Shown: positions 26,421 to 35,459 of the stretch, one piece after another
Layout: every line of letters starts with the position of its first letter
Position numbering within the stretch: the first letter of the stretch is position 1
Source of the DNA: Paramesorhizobium deserti
GTDB lineage: Bacteria > Pseudomonadota > Alphaproteobacteria > Rhizobiales > Rhizobiaceae
NCBI RefSeq assembly: GCF_001558695.1
Contig: NZ_LNTU01000034.1
Span: 476,455-540,454, forward strand
Reading direction: 5' to 3'
DNA: 64,000 nt
Made by a program: the position numbers and the translations under genes
Notes under the pieces: model-generated
The model's database searches: none
Seen by the model: only the letters and a program-made list of their open reading frames with translations
What the model was told of the DNA's origin: nothing

Positions 26421-26725
26421 GAAAAGCTCACCTTCACCAACCGCTACGGCATTTCGCTGCCCGGCGACTTCTACCGGCCGAAGAACGGTGACAACGTGCG
26501 GCTGCCGGCTCTTGCCGATGAGATTGGCAAAGCATCGCCTATGTGCCGGAGCATGCGGTCGCCTCGCAGATCGCTGAGGGAATGCTCCTGCCGGTGCTGG
26601 AGGACTGGTGCCCACTGATCCCGGGCCTGATCCTTTATTATCCCGGCCGCCGCCATGTGCCGGGCAGTCTGCGCGCCTTCATCGACACGCTTCGGGAGGT
26701 GCTGTCATCCTCACCTGTCTCGTAG
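26421..26725 (+). pseudogene. Hybrid remnant: alpha/beta-hydrolase N-terminus joined to LysR C-terminus
   Basis: Positions 26421-26517 encode EKLTFTNRYGISLPGDFYRP, the typical N-terminus of YcjY-like alpha/beta hydrolases. From about 26522 a different frame encodes the last ~65 residues of a LysR regulator (IAYVPEHAVASQIAEG, then VLEDWCPLIPGLILYYPGRR) ending at TAG 26723. The parts are from two unrelated genes, so a deletion must have joined them. The intact LysR gene next door (26855-27775) has a similar C-terminus but is on the other strand. Confidence 0.65.
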
Positions 26726-26854
26726 CAGCCCAACCTGCGCTTGGCGGTGACAGCATCATAGGTGCCGTAGGAAGGCTCTTACGAGGATCGAGACAGAATG
26801 CAGGGCGATGGGTTCGATCCTGAAGCTCCGCCACTTACAGAATGATATCTCGGC

Positions 26855-27775
26855 TCAGGCTTGCTGCTTCTTGGGATGTAAGCGATGCGAATAGCCTCGG
26901 ATATGCTGCAAGAAGGCCTGCATGGCGGCGCTGGAGTGACGGCGGCTGGGATAATAGAGGAACCAGCTCGGCAATTGCGGGCTCCAATCCGCCAAGACTT
27001 CGATAAGGTCGCCCGTGGCCAGATGTGCTTGCGCATAATCTTCGAAGACATGGGCGATCCCCTGGCTTGCGAGCGCTGCCTGAAGCTCTTGGTGGGCGGT
27101 ACTGAGAGTCAGCCGACCGGTTGGCGTGATCTCCAGCGGCTCTCCATCCTTCTCGAAATGCCAGACTGCATAAGTGCCGCCCGGGAAACGGCGTTGGATG
27201 CAATTGTGATCGATAAGGTCATGCGGCGCTGAGGGCGTGCCGTTCTGCCGGAGATACTCCGGCGTGGCCACGATTGCATATCGCAGGGTAGGCCCCAGAG
27301 GTACAGCGATCATATCCTGCTCGAGCTGCTTACCGAAGCGGACACCGGCGTCATATCCGTGCTTGACGATATCAATGATGGCCGCATCGCTGATGAGTTC
27401 GAAGTTCACTTCGGGAAAGTACCGCATAAAATCGAAAACGATCGGGCAGAGAATATGATCCACCGCAGGTGCCGGCGCATTGATCCGGATTGTCCCAGAT
27501 GGTTGCTCACGCAACAGGTTTAGGTCGTCGAGTGCTGCTTTGATGTCGGCCAGGGCCGGTTCCAGCTGCCTGAGAAGGCGTTTGCCGGCATCGGTCGGCG
27601 AAACGCTTCGCGTTGTTCTGTTCAGCAGACGGATCCCGAGTGCATCTTCCAGCGCGTTTACGGACTGGCTCAGGGCCGAAGACGAAACGCCGCGTTCGAC
27701 GGCTGCTGCCCGAAAACCACCAGCCCGCACAATCGCGGCCAAAATTTCCAGACTATCGAGGCGAAGGTTCTGCAT
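26855..27775 (-). CDS. LysR-family transcriptional regulator
   Basis: 306 residues. The N-terminal winged helix reads DSLEILAAIVRAGGFRAAAVERGVSSSALSQSVNALE, followed by LLNRTTRSVSPTDAGKRLL. The C-terminal substrate domain ends VLADWSPQLPSWFLYYPSRR, as in the subgroup that controls adjacent oxidoreductases and hydrolases. It is divergent from the PaoA-like remnant and the MBL hydrolase, which may have been or still be its targets. Confidence 0.9.
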   Translation of the reverse strand: MQNLRLDSLEILAAIVRAGGFRAAAVERGVSSSALSQSVNALEDALGIRLLNRTTRSVSPTDAGKRLLRQLEPALADIKAALDDLNLLREQPSGTIRINAPAPAVDHILCPIVFDFMRYFPEVNFELISDAAIIDIVKHGYDAGVRFGKQLEQDMIAVPLGPTLRYAIVATPEYLRQNGTPSAPHDLIDHNCIQRRFPGGTYAVWHFEKDGEPLEITPTGRLTLSTAHQELQAALASQGIAHVFEDYAQAHLATGDLIEVLADWSPQLPSWFLYYPSRRHSSAAMQAFLQHIRGYSHRLHPKKQQA

Positions 27776-27872
27776 TGCAAAGCTGTCCTTAGCAACCTTG
27801 TAAGAATTGACTGTCTTATCAGATCAACGGAAAGGCTCCAATCTCGTCGAACAGCGTGCATGGAGGTTTCCG

Positions 27873-28226
27873 ATGCCTATAAACGTGAGCACGAATGAGC
27901 GGCAGATTGAGTTCAAAGAAAACGCTCTGGATATTGCCATCAATCGCCGCGAGACGCTGATCCTCGGCGCAGGGACGGGTTGCCGTGGCGTCACCCCCTG
28001 TGGCTGCGGTCACTCAATCACCGAATGCCGAAGCACTGGCCGTTCCGTCGGACCATATGCGTGTACCGGCTCAGATCAATGGTCGAGCGGTGGAGCTTCC
28101 CATCAATCCGCGGACGTCGCTCCTCGATATGCTGTCGGCGTCGCAGCTGCGGTCGCCAATGCCGTGTTCCACGCGACGGGCGTGCGAATTCGCGAACTGC
28201 CGATCCGTTTGGAACACCTCCTTTGA
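27873..28226 (+). pseudogene. Deletion remnant of a PaoABC-type molybdenum aldehyde oxidoreductase operon
   Basis: The first part is a PaoA-like [2Fe-2S] subunit N-terminus: a Tat-like leader (NRRETLILGAGT) and, after a frameshift near 27985, VPAQINGRAVELPINPRTSLLDML. It breaks before the iron-sulfur cysteines. At about 28130 it switches to GVAAAVANAVFHATGVRIRELPI and RLEHLL-stop, the usual C-terminus of the molybdopterin subunit (PaoC). PaoB and most of PaoA and PaoC are missing. The start of the first gene is thus fused to the end of the last gene. Confidence 0.7.
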
Positions 28227-28270
28227 GATCCACCTGAACCTTTCCTCCAAACAAATATCGGAGCAACACC

Positions 28271-29257
28271 ATGAGTTTCTTCACGATCAATCGCCGTCGC
28301 ATCATGCTATCGGCCGTCGCCGGCGCATCTGCACTTGCATTGCGTCCGGGCTTTGGCCTGGCGCTTGCACAGGATGCTGCCGTTTCGCCATCGAACGTCG
28401 GCTACTACCGGCTTCAGATCGGCGACATTCGAGCAACGATCCTCAGCGACGGGACGATTGCAGGCCCGCCGCGTGTCTATGCCTTTGACGCGCCGGAGGC
28501 CGATCTGGAGACTGTGCTGGCAAATGCCTTTCTTCCCTCGGACATGATGACACTGAACCTAAACACGCTTTTGATCGAAACGGCAGGCCAGCGGGTTTTG
28601 ATCGAGGCCGGTGCGGGTCAGACCATGGGACCGAATGGCGGCCGTGTCTTCGCGAACCTCGCCGCCATCGGCTTGCGCCCGGAAGACATCGATATAGTGG
28701 TCGTCTCGCATACCCATCCCGATCACGTCGGCAATCTCCGTACTGCCGATGGCGGCCGAGCCTTCCCGCACGCCACAGTCTTCGCGCCAAAGGCGGACTG
28801 GGACTTCTTTGTTCGCAACGATCCCGACCTTTCCTACATGCCCGTCAGTCAGGAATTCCGTCAGCGCTTTGCGGCTGCGATCAAGCGGAGCGTCGAGCCG
28901 GTTGCCCCCTCTGTCGAACTTTACGAAGCCGGCACGGAAATTGTCCCTGGCCTGACCACCCTTTCAGCCTCCGGTCATACGCCCGGCATGGTCACCTTCC
29001 TGGTTCATTCGGCTGATGATCAGCTGTTGCTGACCGCGGACCTCGCCTACCATCCGCTCGTCAACATCGACAATCCTTGGCGTCCTGGGCCAGACCGGGA
29101 CAAGGATGCCGCGCTGGAATCGCGGCGGCGCATCTTCGACCGCGCGGCAAGCGAACGTCTCCTGGTGCTCGGCTTCCACTATCCGTTCCCCGGCATCGGG
29201 CGGATGTTGAAGACGGACAGCGGCTACGCCTGGGTTCCTGCCGGCTGGGAGTTTTGA
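28271..29257 (+). CDS. Exported MBL-fold metallo-hydrolase
   Basis: 328 residues with an N-terminal twin-arginine signal (INRRRIMLSAVAGASALAL, cleavage near LAQD). The metal motif HTHPDH is at residues 147-152. Further metal ligands lie in SASGHTPGM and TADLAYHP. It belongs to the lactonase/hydrolase-like branch of the metallo-beta-lactamase superfamily, often encoded beside oxidoreductases. The substrate is not known. It follows the PaoABC remnant by 44 bp and may have been part of the same LysR-controlled unit. Confidence 0.85.
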   Translation: MSFFTINRRRIMLSAVAGASALALRPGFGLALAQDAAVSPSNVGYYRLQIGDIRATILSDGTIAGPPRVYAFDAPEADLETVLANAFLPSDMMTLNLNTLLIETAGQRVLIEAGAGQTMGPNGGRVFANLAAIGLRPEDIDIVVVSHTHPDHVGNLRTADGGRAFPHATVFAPKADWDFFVRNDPDLSYMPVSQEFRQRFAAAIKRSVEPVAPSVELYEAGTEIVPGLTTLSASGHTPGMVTFLVHSADDQLLLTADLAYHPLVNIDNPWRPGPDRDKDAALESRRRIFDRAASERLLVLGFHYPFPGIGRMLKTDSGYAWVPAGWEF

Positions 29258-29348
29258 CAACTTCACGGACAGCTCTCCGAGCAAGAGCATGACAAGCCTT
29301 CACACAGGCTGGGATCGAGAACTTCATGTCGTATTGGGAGACGGAACA

Positions 29349-29987
29349 ATGAACGATATCGAGCAGGGCGGATTTCCATATGATCTCCTGGCCGCGGACG
29401 CTGGCCACAGTCGCCGAAGGATTGTCAGCGGCGCCTTGGCAACGGCAGTATTTGCCATGGTCCCAATGTCTGGCTGGGCGCAGGCCGCACCGGCAGAGCT
29501 GCCTCGCACGCCTCACTGTGACGACGACGATGCACCTACTATCGCAACGACCGAGGGGCCGTTCTTTCGCCCGCGCTCGCCCATGCGCCGCCACTTGAGC
29601 GGGTCCGAACTGCCGGGGCGACCTATTCTTATTGGCGGCTTCGTCCTCGATACCCGGTGTGGCCCGCTGCGGAACGTCCTGGTGGACGCGTGGCAAGCAA
29701 ACGATGACGGCGAATATGACCAGCGGGGCTTCCAGCTTCGTGGGCATCAATGGACGGATGACGAGGGGCGATGGTGGTTCTCAACGATCGTGCCTGCGCC
29801 TTATGGGCCGCGTACGCGCCACATTCATTTCAAGCTGCAACAACGCGGCGGTGCCGTCCTGACAACCCAGTTATTCTTTCCGGACGAGCCGTTGAACCAG
29901 TCCGATTATCAGTACGATGACAAGCTTCTGCTGACCGTGAGCAGAGATTCAGATCGCCTTTTCGGGCGCTTCGATTTTGTTCTGTAG
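29349..29987 (+). CDS. Intradiol ring-cleavage dioxygenase-like protein with Tat-like leader
   Basis: About 212 residues. A twin-arginine-like leader (HSRRRIVSGALATAVFAM) precedes the domain. The dioxygenase core shows TTEGPFFRP, then VLVDAWQANDDGEYDQRG, and RTRHIHFKL with the His iron ligands; Tyr ligands are likely in GEYD and APYGPRTRH. These proteins resemble protocatechuate 3,4-dioxygenases, but the exported ones have no well-known substrate. The start at 29349 has GGGAG upstream. It follows the MBL hydrolase by 91 bp. Confidence 0.8.
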   Translation: MNDIEQGGFPYDLLAADAGHSRRRIVSGALATAVFAMVPMSGWAQAAPAELPRTPHCDDDDAPTIATTEGPFFRPRSPMRRHLSGSELPGRPILIGGFVLDTRCGPLRNVLVDAWQANDDGEYDQRGFQLRGHQWTDDEGRWWFSTIVPAPYGPRTRHIHFKLQQRGGAVLTTQLFFPDEPLNQSDYQYDDKLLLTVSRDSDRLFGRFDFVL

Positions 29988-30139
29988 TTTCGCAACGCCG
30001 CGCTTCCGAGCTTCAGGCTCGGCCAACGTCTCCCTCGTACTGTTTGTGACAATGCCATTGGGCGACAGCGACAGAACGAGATCGCAGGCAAACGCGCGAA
30101 CATCACCGAGGCCATGCCCTGCTGACGGCACGCAAATTG

Positions 30140-30440
30140 CTGCAGGAAAATGCCTTGCGGCGCATCTCCGTCTCGATGCCGATGCCGAGCATGTGGCCCC
30201 AATAGGTGACGATCGCCTGCAGGCCCGCGCTGATCAGATAGGCGGCGAACAGGACCGCCGCTGCCAGCGCGATGAGGCCGTGCTGGCCCGTCGGCAGGAG
30301 CCGGTCGATGAACAGCGTCACCGCGACCGGGAAGGCAAGCTCCAGAAGAGCCCGCCGCCACCGCGCAGGAGAAGTCCAGCAAAAACAGCCTGCGATGCGC
30401 GGCGATAATAGGCGGCGAAGCGCTTTAGAAGATCAGCCAT
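30140..30440 (-). pseudogene. N-terminal stump of an ABC exporter beside asbA
   Basis: The minus strand starts MADLLKRFAAYYRRA at 30440, changes frame near 30325, and continues VTLFIDRLLPTGQHGLIALA, then VTYWGHMLGIGIETEMRRKAF. This is the N-terminal membrane domain of a type-I ABC exporter. The rest, including the ATPase domain, is missing. It is divergent from asbA and shares the intergenic region with an iron box, so it may once have exported the siderophore. The 29988-30139 stretch beyond it was not recognised. Confidence 0.6.
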
Positions 30441-30537
30441 GGGCCCGCTCCTCAATACACTACACATCTGCACCAGCATGGCCTGGTCTCGAATTGCGGT
30501 CTTCGGGAGTTGATCCGCGCATCCAAATAATATAACG

Positions 30538-30552
30538 TGATAATTATAGTCA
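30538..30552. promoter_or_regulatory. RirA-type iron box in the asbA promoter region
   Basis: TGA-TAATTATAG-TCA matches the TGA-N9-TCA iron-responsive operator. It lies 109 bp upstream of asbA in an AT-rich island and 98 bp from the start of the divergent exporter stump. It would repress siderophore biosynthesis in iron-replete cells. Motif is seen; the regulator is inferred. Confidence 0.6.
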
Positions 30553-30660
30553 AGTTTTAGCCGCGGCCGCAGCAGGACCCGTTCCTCACGCGCGGCGTCC
30601 TCATAGCCATAGATGTTTGGAGCGGAGTGCCGCGGGCCTCCGCAGAGATGACGTGCGCGG

Positions 30661-32427
30661 ATGATCGATAATAACCAGATCGCGGCAGAACAGGCGACGT
30701 TCCGAAGCTTCGCCAATAGCTATATGCGGGAGCTCGACTCCGGAACACCGATTTTCCACCGCATCGGCGACCGCAACTGCGACTGCATGGAGCTGTCCCT
30801 GCCGTCGCGCAATGTCGTCCTACGCATCGAGCTCAAATCCCGTTCGCTCTGCGGCATGCACCTGTTTGGACGCATCTGGATGCGTGGTGAAACCGGCACG
30901 GCCTGGCGCGAAATCGAGCCGCTGCTGGCGATCCATCTCATGGTGCTGGGCGCCCGCGAAACTGCGTCGGCCGCACATCGGCAGGCTGACGTCGAGCTGT
31001 TCGAACGCGTTCTCCAGAGCTGCCAGGCGACGAAACGCTATCTCGACGCGGCAGGCGACAGACCCCCGCCGGCGAGTGGCTTTCTTGCCGCGGAGCAATC
31101 GCTCTATTTCGGTCATCCGCTGCACCCAACGCCAAAAAGCCTGCAGGGAATGACGGATTGGCAGCAGGGTGTCTACGCGCCGGAACTGCGCGGCTCTTTT
31201 CAGCTGATATATTTTGCGTCCGCCGAGGGCCTCGTCCGCTGGGATGCGGCCCGCGAAACGGCGATGTCCATCGTTGAAGCGCTGCTGGGAAGCGAAGCCG
31301 GCGCGTTGACAGTCCGTGACGGCGAAGCGCTGATTCCGATGCATCCGCTGCAAGCGGAGGCGCTGATGCTCGAGCCGGCGGTGCGTGCGCTTATTGCTTC
31401 CGGCAAGCTCCGTTGTCTCGGCCCGGTCGGCCCGCTGTTCACCGCCACCTCGTCGGTCCGCACCCTCTATTCACCGGAGGCCGCCTGGATGCCTAAATTC
31501 TCGCTGCCGGTGCGCATCACCAACTCCAGGCGCGTCAACCGCCGCCATGAGTTGGAGGCGGGCGTCGCGGTGGCCCGGCTGTTCGCCCGAGCCGGCATCG
31601 ACGGTTTCGACCCGCGTCTCGGCTTCCTGCACGACAGCGCCTATCTGACGATCGACATCCCCGGGCGGGCCGAGAGCGGGTTCGAGGTGATTTTCCGTGA
31701 GAACCCGCTCCGCGCTGCAGATCCGGTCGTCACCGTGTCGGCGCTGACGGCCGAGCCACCACCCGGCGCGTGCTCGATGCTCGAAACCGTGATCCGCCGT
31801 ATCGCCAGCGATCGCCGCCTCCCGCTTCGGCAGGCCTGCCTCCTGTGGTTTACCCGCTATCTCGACTGCACACTGAACCCGCTGGTCGGACTTTATGACA
31901 GGTTCGGCGTGGCGCTGGAGGCGCACCAGCAGAACAGCTTGCTGGACCTCTCGCATGATGGTCTCCCCACACGCTATCTCTACCGCGACAGCCAGGGGTT
32001 CTATCTTTCCAAGGCTTTCCAGGCACGATGGCAGAACCTTGCGCCCGAAATCGCTCATGTGAGGGACCTGTTCTTCGAAGACAGCGACATCCAAGAGCGC
32101 TTTGCCTACTACCTCGTGGTCAACCAGATTTTTGCCGTGGTCGCACGGGCGGGCCATGACGGGCTGGCAAGCGAGGCGGAGTTGCTGGGCATTCTGCGCG
32201 ATCGCCTGAGAAGGCTGGCGAGCGAGCTACCCGGCGCCGGCAGAGCGTTTGCCACGGGTCTGCTCGACCGACCGAGCCTCACCGCCAAGGCCAATCTCGG
32301 AATCCGGCTGCAGGATGTCGACGAGCTTGCGCCTGGCGGCACGGCCCTCTACACCCATTTCCCCAATCCGCTCAGCCGCGCCGGGCTGTTCCTGGCCGCC
32401 GAGACCCGCCATGCCCTTGCCTCGTGA
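30661..32427 (+). CDS. asbA: Petrobactin-type NIS synthetase AsbA (IucA/IucC family)
   Basis: 588 residues of the NRPS-independent siderophore synthetase family. ATP and citrate-binding marks include GHPLHPTPKS (151-160), MHPLQAEAL, KFSLPVRITNSRRVN (~280-294) and EAHQQNSLL (~420). In petrobactin biosynthesis AsbA joins citrate to the polyamine arm. Assignment rests on its position as first of an asbA-B-C-D-E-F order whose last gene is an unmistakable AsbF. Without that context it would be called only IucA/IucC family. The ribosome site is weak. Its end overlaps the next gene by 17 bp if that gene starts at 32411. Confidence 0.85.
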   Translation: MIDNNQIAAEQATFRSFANSYMRELDSGTPIFHRIGDRNCDCMELSLPSRNVVLRIELKSRSLCGMHLFGRIWMRGETGTAWREIEPLLAIHLMVLGARETASAAHRQADVELFERVLQSCQATKRYLDAAGDRPPPASGFLAAEQSLYFGHPLHPTPKSLQGMTDWQQGVYAPELRGSFQLIYFASAEGLVRWDAARETAMSIVEALLGSEAGALTVRDGEALIPMHPLQAEALMLEPAVRALIASGKLRCLGPVGPLFTATSSVRTLYSPEAAWMPKFSLPVRITNSRRVNRRHELEAGVAVARLFARAGIDGFDPRLGFLHDSAYLTIDIPGRAESGFEVIFRENPLRAADPVVTVSALTAEPPPGACSMLETVIRRIASDRRLPLRQACLLWFTRYLDCTLNPLVGLYDRFGVALEAHQQNSLLDLSHDGLPTRYLYRDSQGFYLSKAFQARWQNLAPEIAHVRDLFFEDSDIQERFAYYLVVNQIFAVVARAGHDGLASEAELLGILRDRLRRLASELPGAGRAFATGLLDRPSLTAKANLGIRLQDVDELAPGGTALYTHFPNPLSRAGLFLAAETRHALAS

Positions 32428-34162
32428 TGTGCAGGGCAATGCCGGGCGAAGCGTCATGCGCCGGCTAGCCGAGGCGATGATTTTTGAAGGACTGGCCGAC
32501 TACTCGGCGGCGCCGGCCGGGGCATCCTGCCGTTTCTCCTGGCGTGGGAACGGCGTGGAAATCCGCTGCGTGGGTTTCGTTGGCGCGTTCGGGCGTGTGA
32601 GGATCGAGCCCGCGACGCTGCAATGCCGGCGGGGCGACGCATGGGACTTTGCCACGCTCGACGATGTCGTCGCCAGCCTCGAGGCGGATCGCGAGTGGCG
32701 GACGCAACTGGCCTTGGAGCTTGACCGGACGCTGGTGCTCGCGGCCTGGAACGACGCCAACCTGACACGCCGGCAGCGCCGGCATCTGCCCCATGCGCAG
32801 CTCGACAGCGCGCTGGACGAGGGACATCCCTACCATCCCTGCTTCAAGGCGCGCACCGGCTTCGACCTTGACGACCACGCCGCCTATGGACCCGAGGCAG
32901 GCAACATTTTTCAGCTCGCCTGGCTGGCGGTCGCGCCCGAGCGGCTACACTCCGCCTTCCCTGCCGGCGAACGGACTTTTTGGGAACAGGAACTCGGCCC
33001 CGAAACGTTTGCGCTGCTAGACGAACGCCGCGCCGCCTGCGGCGACGCCGCCAAACGCTTCGGGCTGATGCCGCTTCACCCCTGGCAATGGAAGGCCCTG
33101 CAAGGTTCGGAGCTTTCGGTTTGGCTGGCGGAGGGCTCGGCCTTCTTTCTCGGCCTCGCCGGCGACCGTTACGCCGCGAGCCAGTCGGTGCGCACGCTGT
33201 TCAACAGCGATCATCCGGAGCGCGCCAACGTCAAGCTGCCGATGAACCTGATCAACTCGTCGGCGATGCGCATCATCGAACCGCATTCGGTGTGCAGCGC
33301 GCCTTCGGTCAGTTCCTGGCTCAAGGACGCCATTGCCGCCGATCCGGTCTTCGCCGAACGCTTTCCGCTGAAAATCCTGGGCGAATATGCCGGCACGATC
33401 GCCGGCCGCGACGGGCCGCTCGCGGGACAGATCGCCGCCATCTGGCGCGAGGACGTGAGCATGCACCTGTCGCCGGGCGAGGCCGCCGTGCCACTCAACG
33501 CGCTGATGATGATCGAAAGCGACGGCCACCCGTTCGTTGCCGAGTGGATCGACCGTTACGGCCTGGAGCAATGGGTTAACCGGCTGATCAACATGGTCGT
33601 GATGCCGATCTACCATCTGCTCGCCGGCCACGGCATCGCCACCGAGTGTCACGGCCAGAACCTCATCTTGATCCATCGTGACGGTTGGCCGGTCGGATTG
33701 GCGATGCGCGATTTCCACGACAGCGTCGAATATGTGCCGGACTTTCTGCGCGATCCCGAAAAGGTTCCGGATTTTCTGGCGCTCAGCCCCGCCTACCGTG
33801 CCGCCGCGCCGAACGAATTCTATTGGATGGAGAGCGTCGAGCTGCTCGGCGAGCTCGTGCTGGACTCGCTGTTCGTCTACAATCTCGCCGAAATCTCCCA
33901 CTTGCTCCATTGCTGCTACGGCCTTGACGAAACGTCCTTCTGGGCCGGTATCGGCCGGCGGCTCGCCGCCCATGGCGAGGCGTTCGGACTGTCGGACCGC
34001 ATGGCCGCGCTCGGCCTGTTCAAGCCGTGCATCCGCACCGAATCGCTGCTGAGGCGCAAGCTCATGCCGCCGGGCGCCGAGTGCGCGCACGAAATCCCGA
34101 ACAGTCTCGCCTCCGCCGTCAAAGGCGCGGAACGCTGCGACATGCAGGCCGCCATGGCGTGA
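32411..34162 (+). CDS. asbB: Petrobactin-type NIS synthetase AsbB (IucA/IucC family)
   Basis: About 583 residues. Family motifs are EGHPYHPCFKARTGF, LMPLHPWQWKAL, NVKLPMNLINSSAMRII, ATECHGQNLILIHRDG and MRDFHDS. AsbB performs the second amide condensation on citrate. The frame is open far upstream inside asbA, so the start is uncertain: ATG 32411 overlaps asbA by 17 bp, and ATG 32456 would leave a 28-bp gap. It is followed 25 bp later by asbC. Confidence 0.85.
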   Translation: MPLPRDVQGNAGRSVMRRLAEAMIFEGLADYSAAPAGASCRFSWRGNGVEIRCVGFVGAFGRVRIEPATLQCRRGDAWDFATLDDVVASLEADREWRTQLALELDRTLVLAAWNDANLTRRQRRHLPHAQLDSALDEGHPYHPCFKARTGFDLDDHAAYGPEAGNIFQLAWLAVAPERLHSAFPAGERTFWEQELGPETFALLDERRAACGDAAKRFGLMPLHPWQWKALQGSELSVWLAEGSAFFLGLAGDRYAASQSVRTLFNSDHPERANVKLPMNLINSSAMRIIEPHSVCSAPSVSSWLKDAIAADPVFAERFPLKILGEYAGTIAGRDGPLAGQIAAIWREDVSMHLSPGEAAVPLNALMMIESDGHPFVAEWIDRYGLEQWVNRLINMVVMPIYHLLAGHGIATECHGQNLILIHRDGWPVGLAMRDFHDSVEYVPDFLRDPEKVPDFLALSPAYRAAAPNEFYWMESVELLGELVLDSLFVYNLAEISHLLHCCYGLDETSFWAGIGRRLAAHGEAFGLSDRMAALGLFKPCIRTESLLRRKLMPPGAECAHEIPNSLASAVKGAERCDMQAAMA

Positions 34163-34187
34163 ACAGACCGACAATCTGGAGATGAAG

Positions 34188-35459
34188 ATGATCGAAATCA
34201 ACGACACGGTCTTCAACGAGGCCTATTTCCGCGAAGCCGCAGGCCGCATCGGCGACGCGGCGCAACTCGGCGCGCGGGCGGGCGACCGCTTCGCCGTCTG
34301 TTTCTCCGAGGCGCAGGATTGGCTGGCCTTCTTCTTTGCCGCCCGCGCCGCGGGCGCCAGCATCCTGCCGCTGCCCCCCTCCACACCATATGCGGCGGCG
34401 CGCCGGCAGGCGGAGAACGCAAACTGCAACTGGCTGTTCTATAACCGGCTGGAAGGCGAGCCGATCGTCGAGGAACGGAATTCGCAAAGCGGGCAGCTCC
34501 TGCAGATGAGCTCGGGGACCACCGGCGAGCCGAAATGCATTGCACGCCCCTGGAGCGACATCGAGGACGAGATCGACACCTACGTCTCCTTCTTCACCGA
34601 GCCGCAAGACATGACGCCGTTGGTCGCCTGTCCCACCACCCATTCCTATGGGCTGATCTGCGGGATACTGATGGCGCTGAAGCGCGGCCAGACGCCAAAA
34701 ATCCTCGACACCGGCAACCCGAAATTCCTGCTGCGCAAGCTGCGGGAAACGGAACGCCCCTATCTGATCTCCTCGCCGGCGATCCTGCACACGCTGGCGC
34801 GGCTCATGCCTGCCGGCGAGCAGATCCACGCCACCATGACCTCCGGCACACTGCTGCCCGAGCCCTGGTTCCGGACGATCCGGGCGAAGTCGAAGCACAT
34901 GTTCCAGCAATACGGCTGCTCGGAAGCCGGCTGCATCGCCATCAATGCTGACGTGCACGCGGCCAACGAGGTGGGCCGCGTGCTGCCGCGTTTTTCGCTG
35001 CGCAACCCCGGCACTATCGACGAGCCGAAAGAGATCGCGGTCGAACGGCACGGAATTTCCATCGAGACGCGCGATCTCGGCTTCCGCCGCGACGACGGCA
35101 TACTGGTGTTCCTGTCGCGCCTCGACGACGTGATCAACGTCTCCGGACTCAACGTCTACCCGAAGGAGGTCGAGGACGTGGTCATGAGCATGCCGGGCAT
35201 CGGCGACGCCGTCGTCTTCCGCAAGCTGGATACGTTTACCGGCGAGCGCGTTGCGCTGCTTTTCAGCGCCGAGCGGACGATCGACCGGGCGGAGCTGCGG
35301 CAATGGTGCGCCGAGCGGTTGGCCGCCCATCACGTGCCGAGCGAGGTCATGCAGGTGGAGCGTATTCCGCGCCAGCCCAACGGCAAGATCAGCCGGCGCG
35401 ACGTGGCGGCGCGCCATGGCGCAGGCGAATTCGGCGCCGTGCGGACGGAGGCGGCGTGA
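34188..35459 (+). CDS. asbC: 3,4-dihydroxybenzoate-AMP ligase AsbC
   Basis: About 423 residues of the adenylate-forming superfamily. The P-loop-like motif is MSSGTTGEPKCIARPW (~108-123), followed by TSGTLLPEPW, MFQQYGCSEAGCI, a core motif near RRDDGILVFLSRLDDVIN and the C-terminal catalytic Lys in QPNGKISRRD. AsbC activates 3,4-dihydroxybenzoate and loads it onto AsbD. ATG 34188 has GGAG at 6 nt; ATG 34182 is the alternative. Its stop overlaps the next start by one base (TGATG). Confidence 0.85.
   Translation: MIEINDTVFNEAYFREAAGRIGDAAQLGARAGDRFAVCFSEAQDWLAFFFAARAAGASILPLPPSTPYAAARRQAENANCNWLFYNRLEGEPIVEERNSQSGQLLQMSSGTTGEPKCIARPWSDIEDEIDTYVSFFTEPQDMTPLVACPTTHSYGLICGILMALKRGQTPKILDTGNPKFLLRKLRETERPYLISSPAILHTLARLMPAGEQIHATMTSGTLLPEPWFRTIRAKSKHMFQQYGCSEAGCIAINADVHAANEVGRVLPRFSLRNPGTIDEPKEIAVERHGISIETRDLGFRRDDGILVFLSRLDDVINVSGLNVYPKEVEDVVMSMPGIGDAVVFRKLDTFTGERVALLFSAERTIDRAELRQWCAERLAAHHVPSEVMQVERIPRQPNGKISRRDVAARHGAGEFGAVRTEAA

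Noticed and set aside
29988..30139. Minus-strand frame beyond the ABC exporter stump
   Set aside because: No family resemblance in any frame; it may be part of another lost gene but nothing supports a call.
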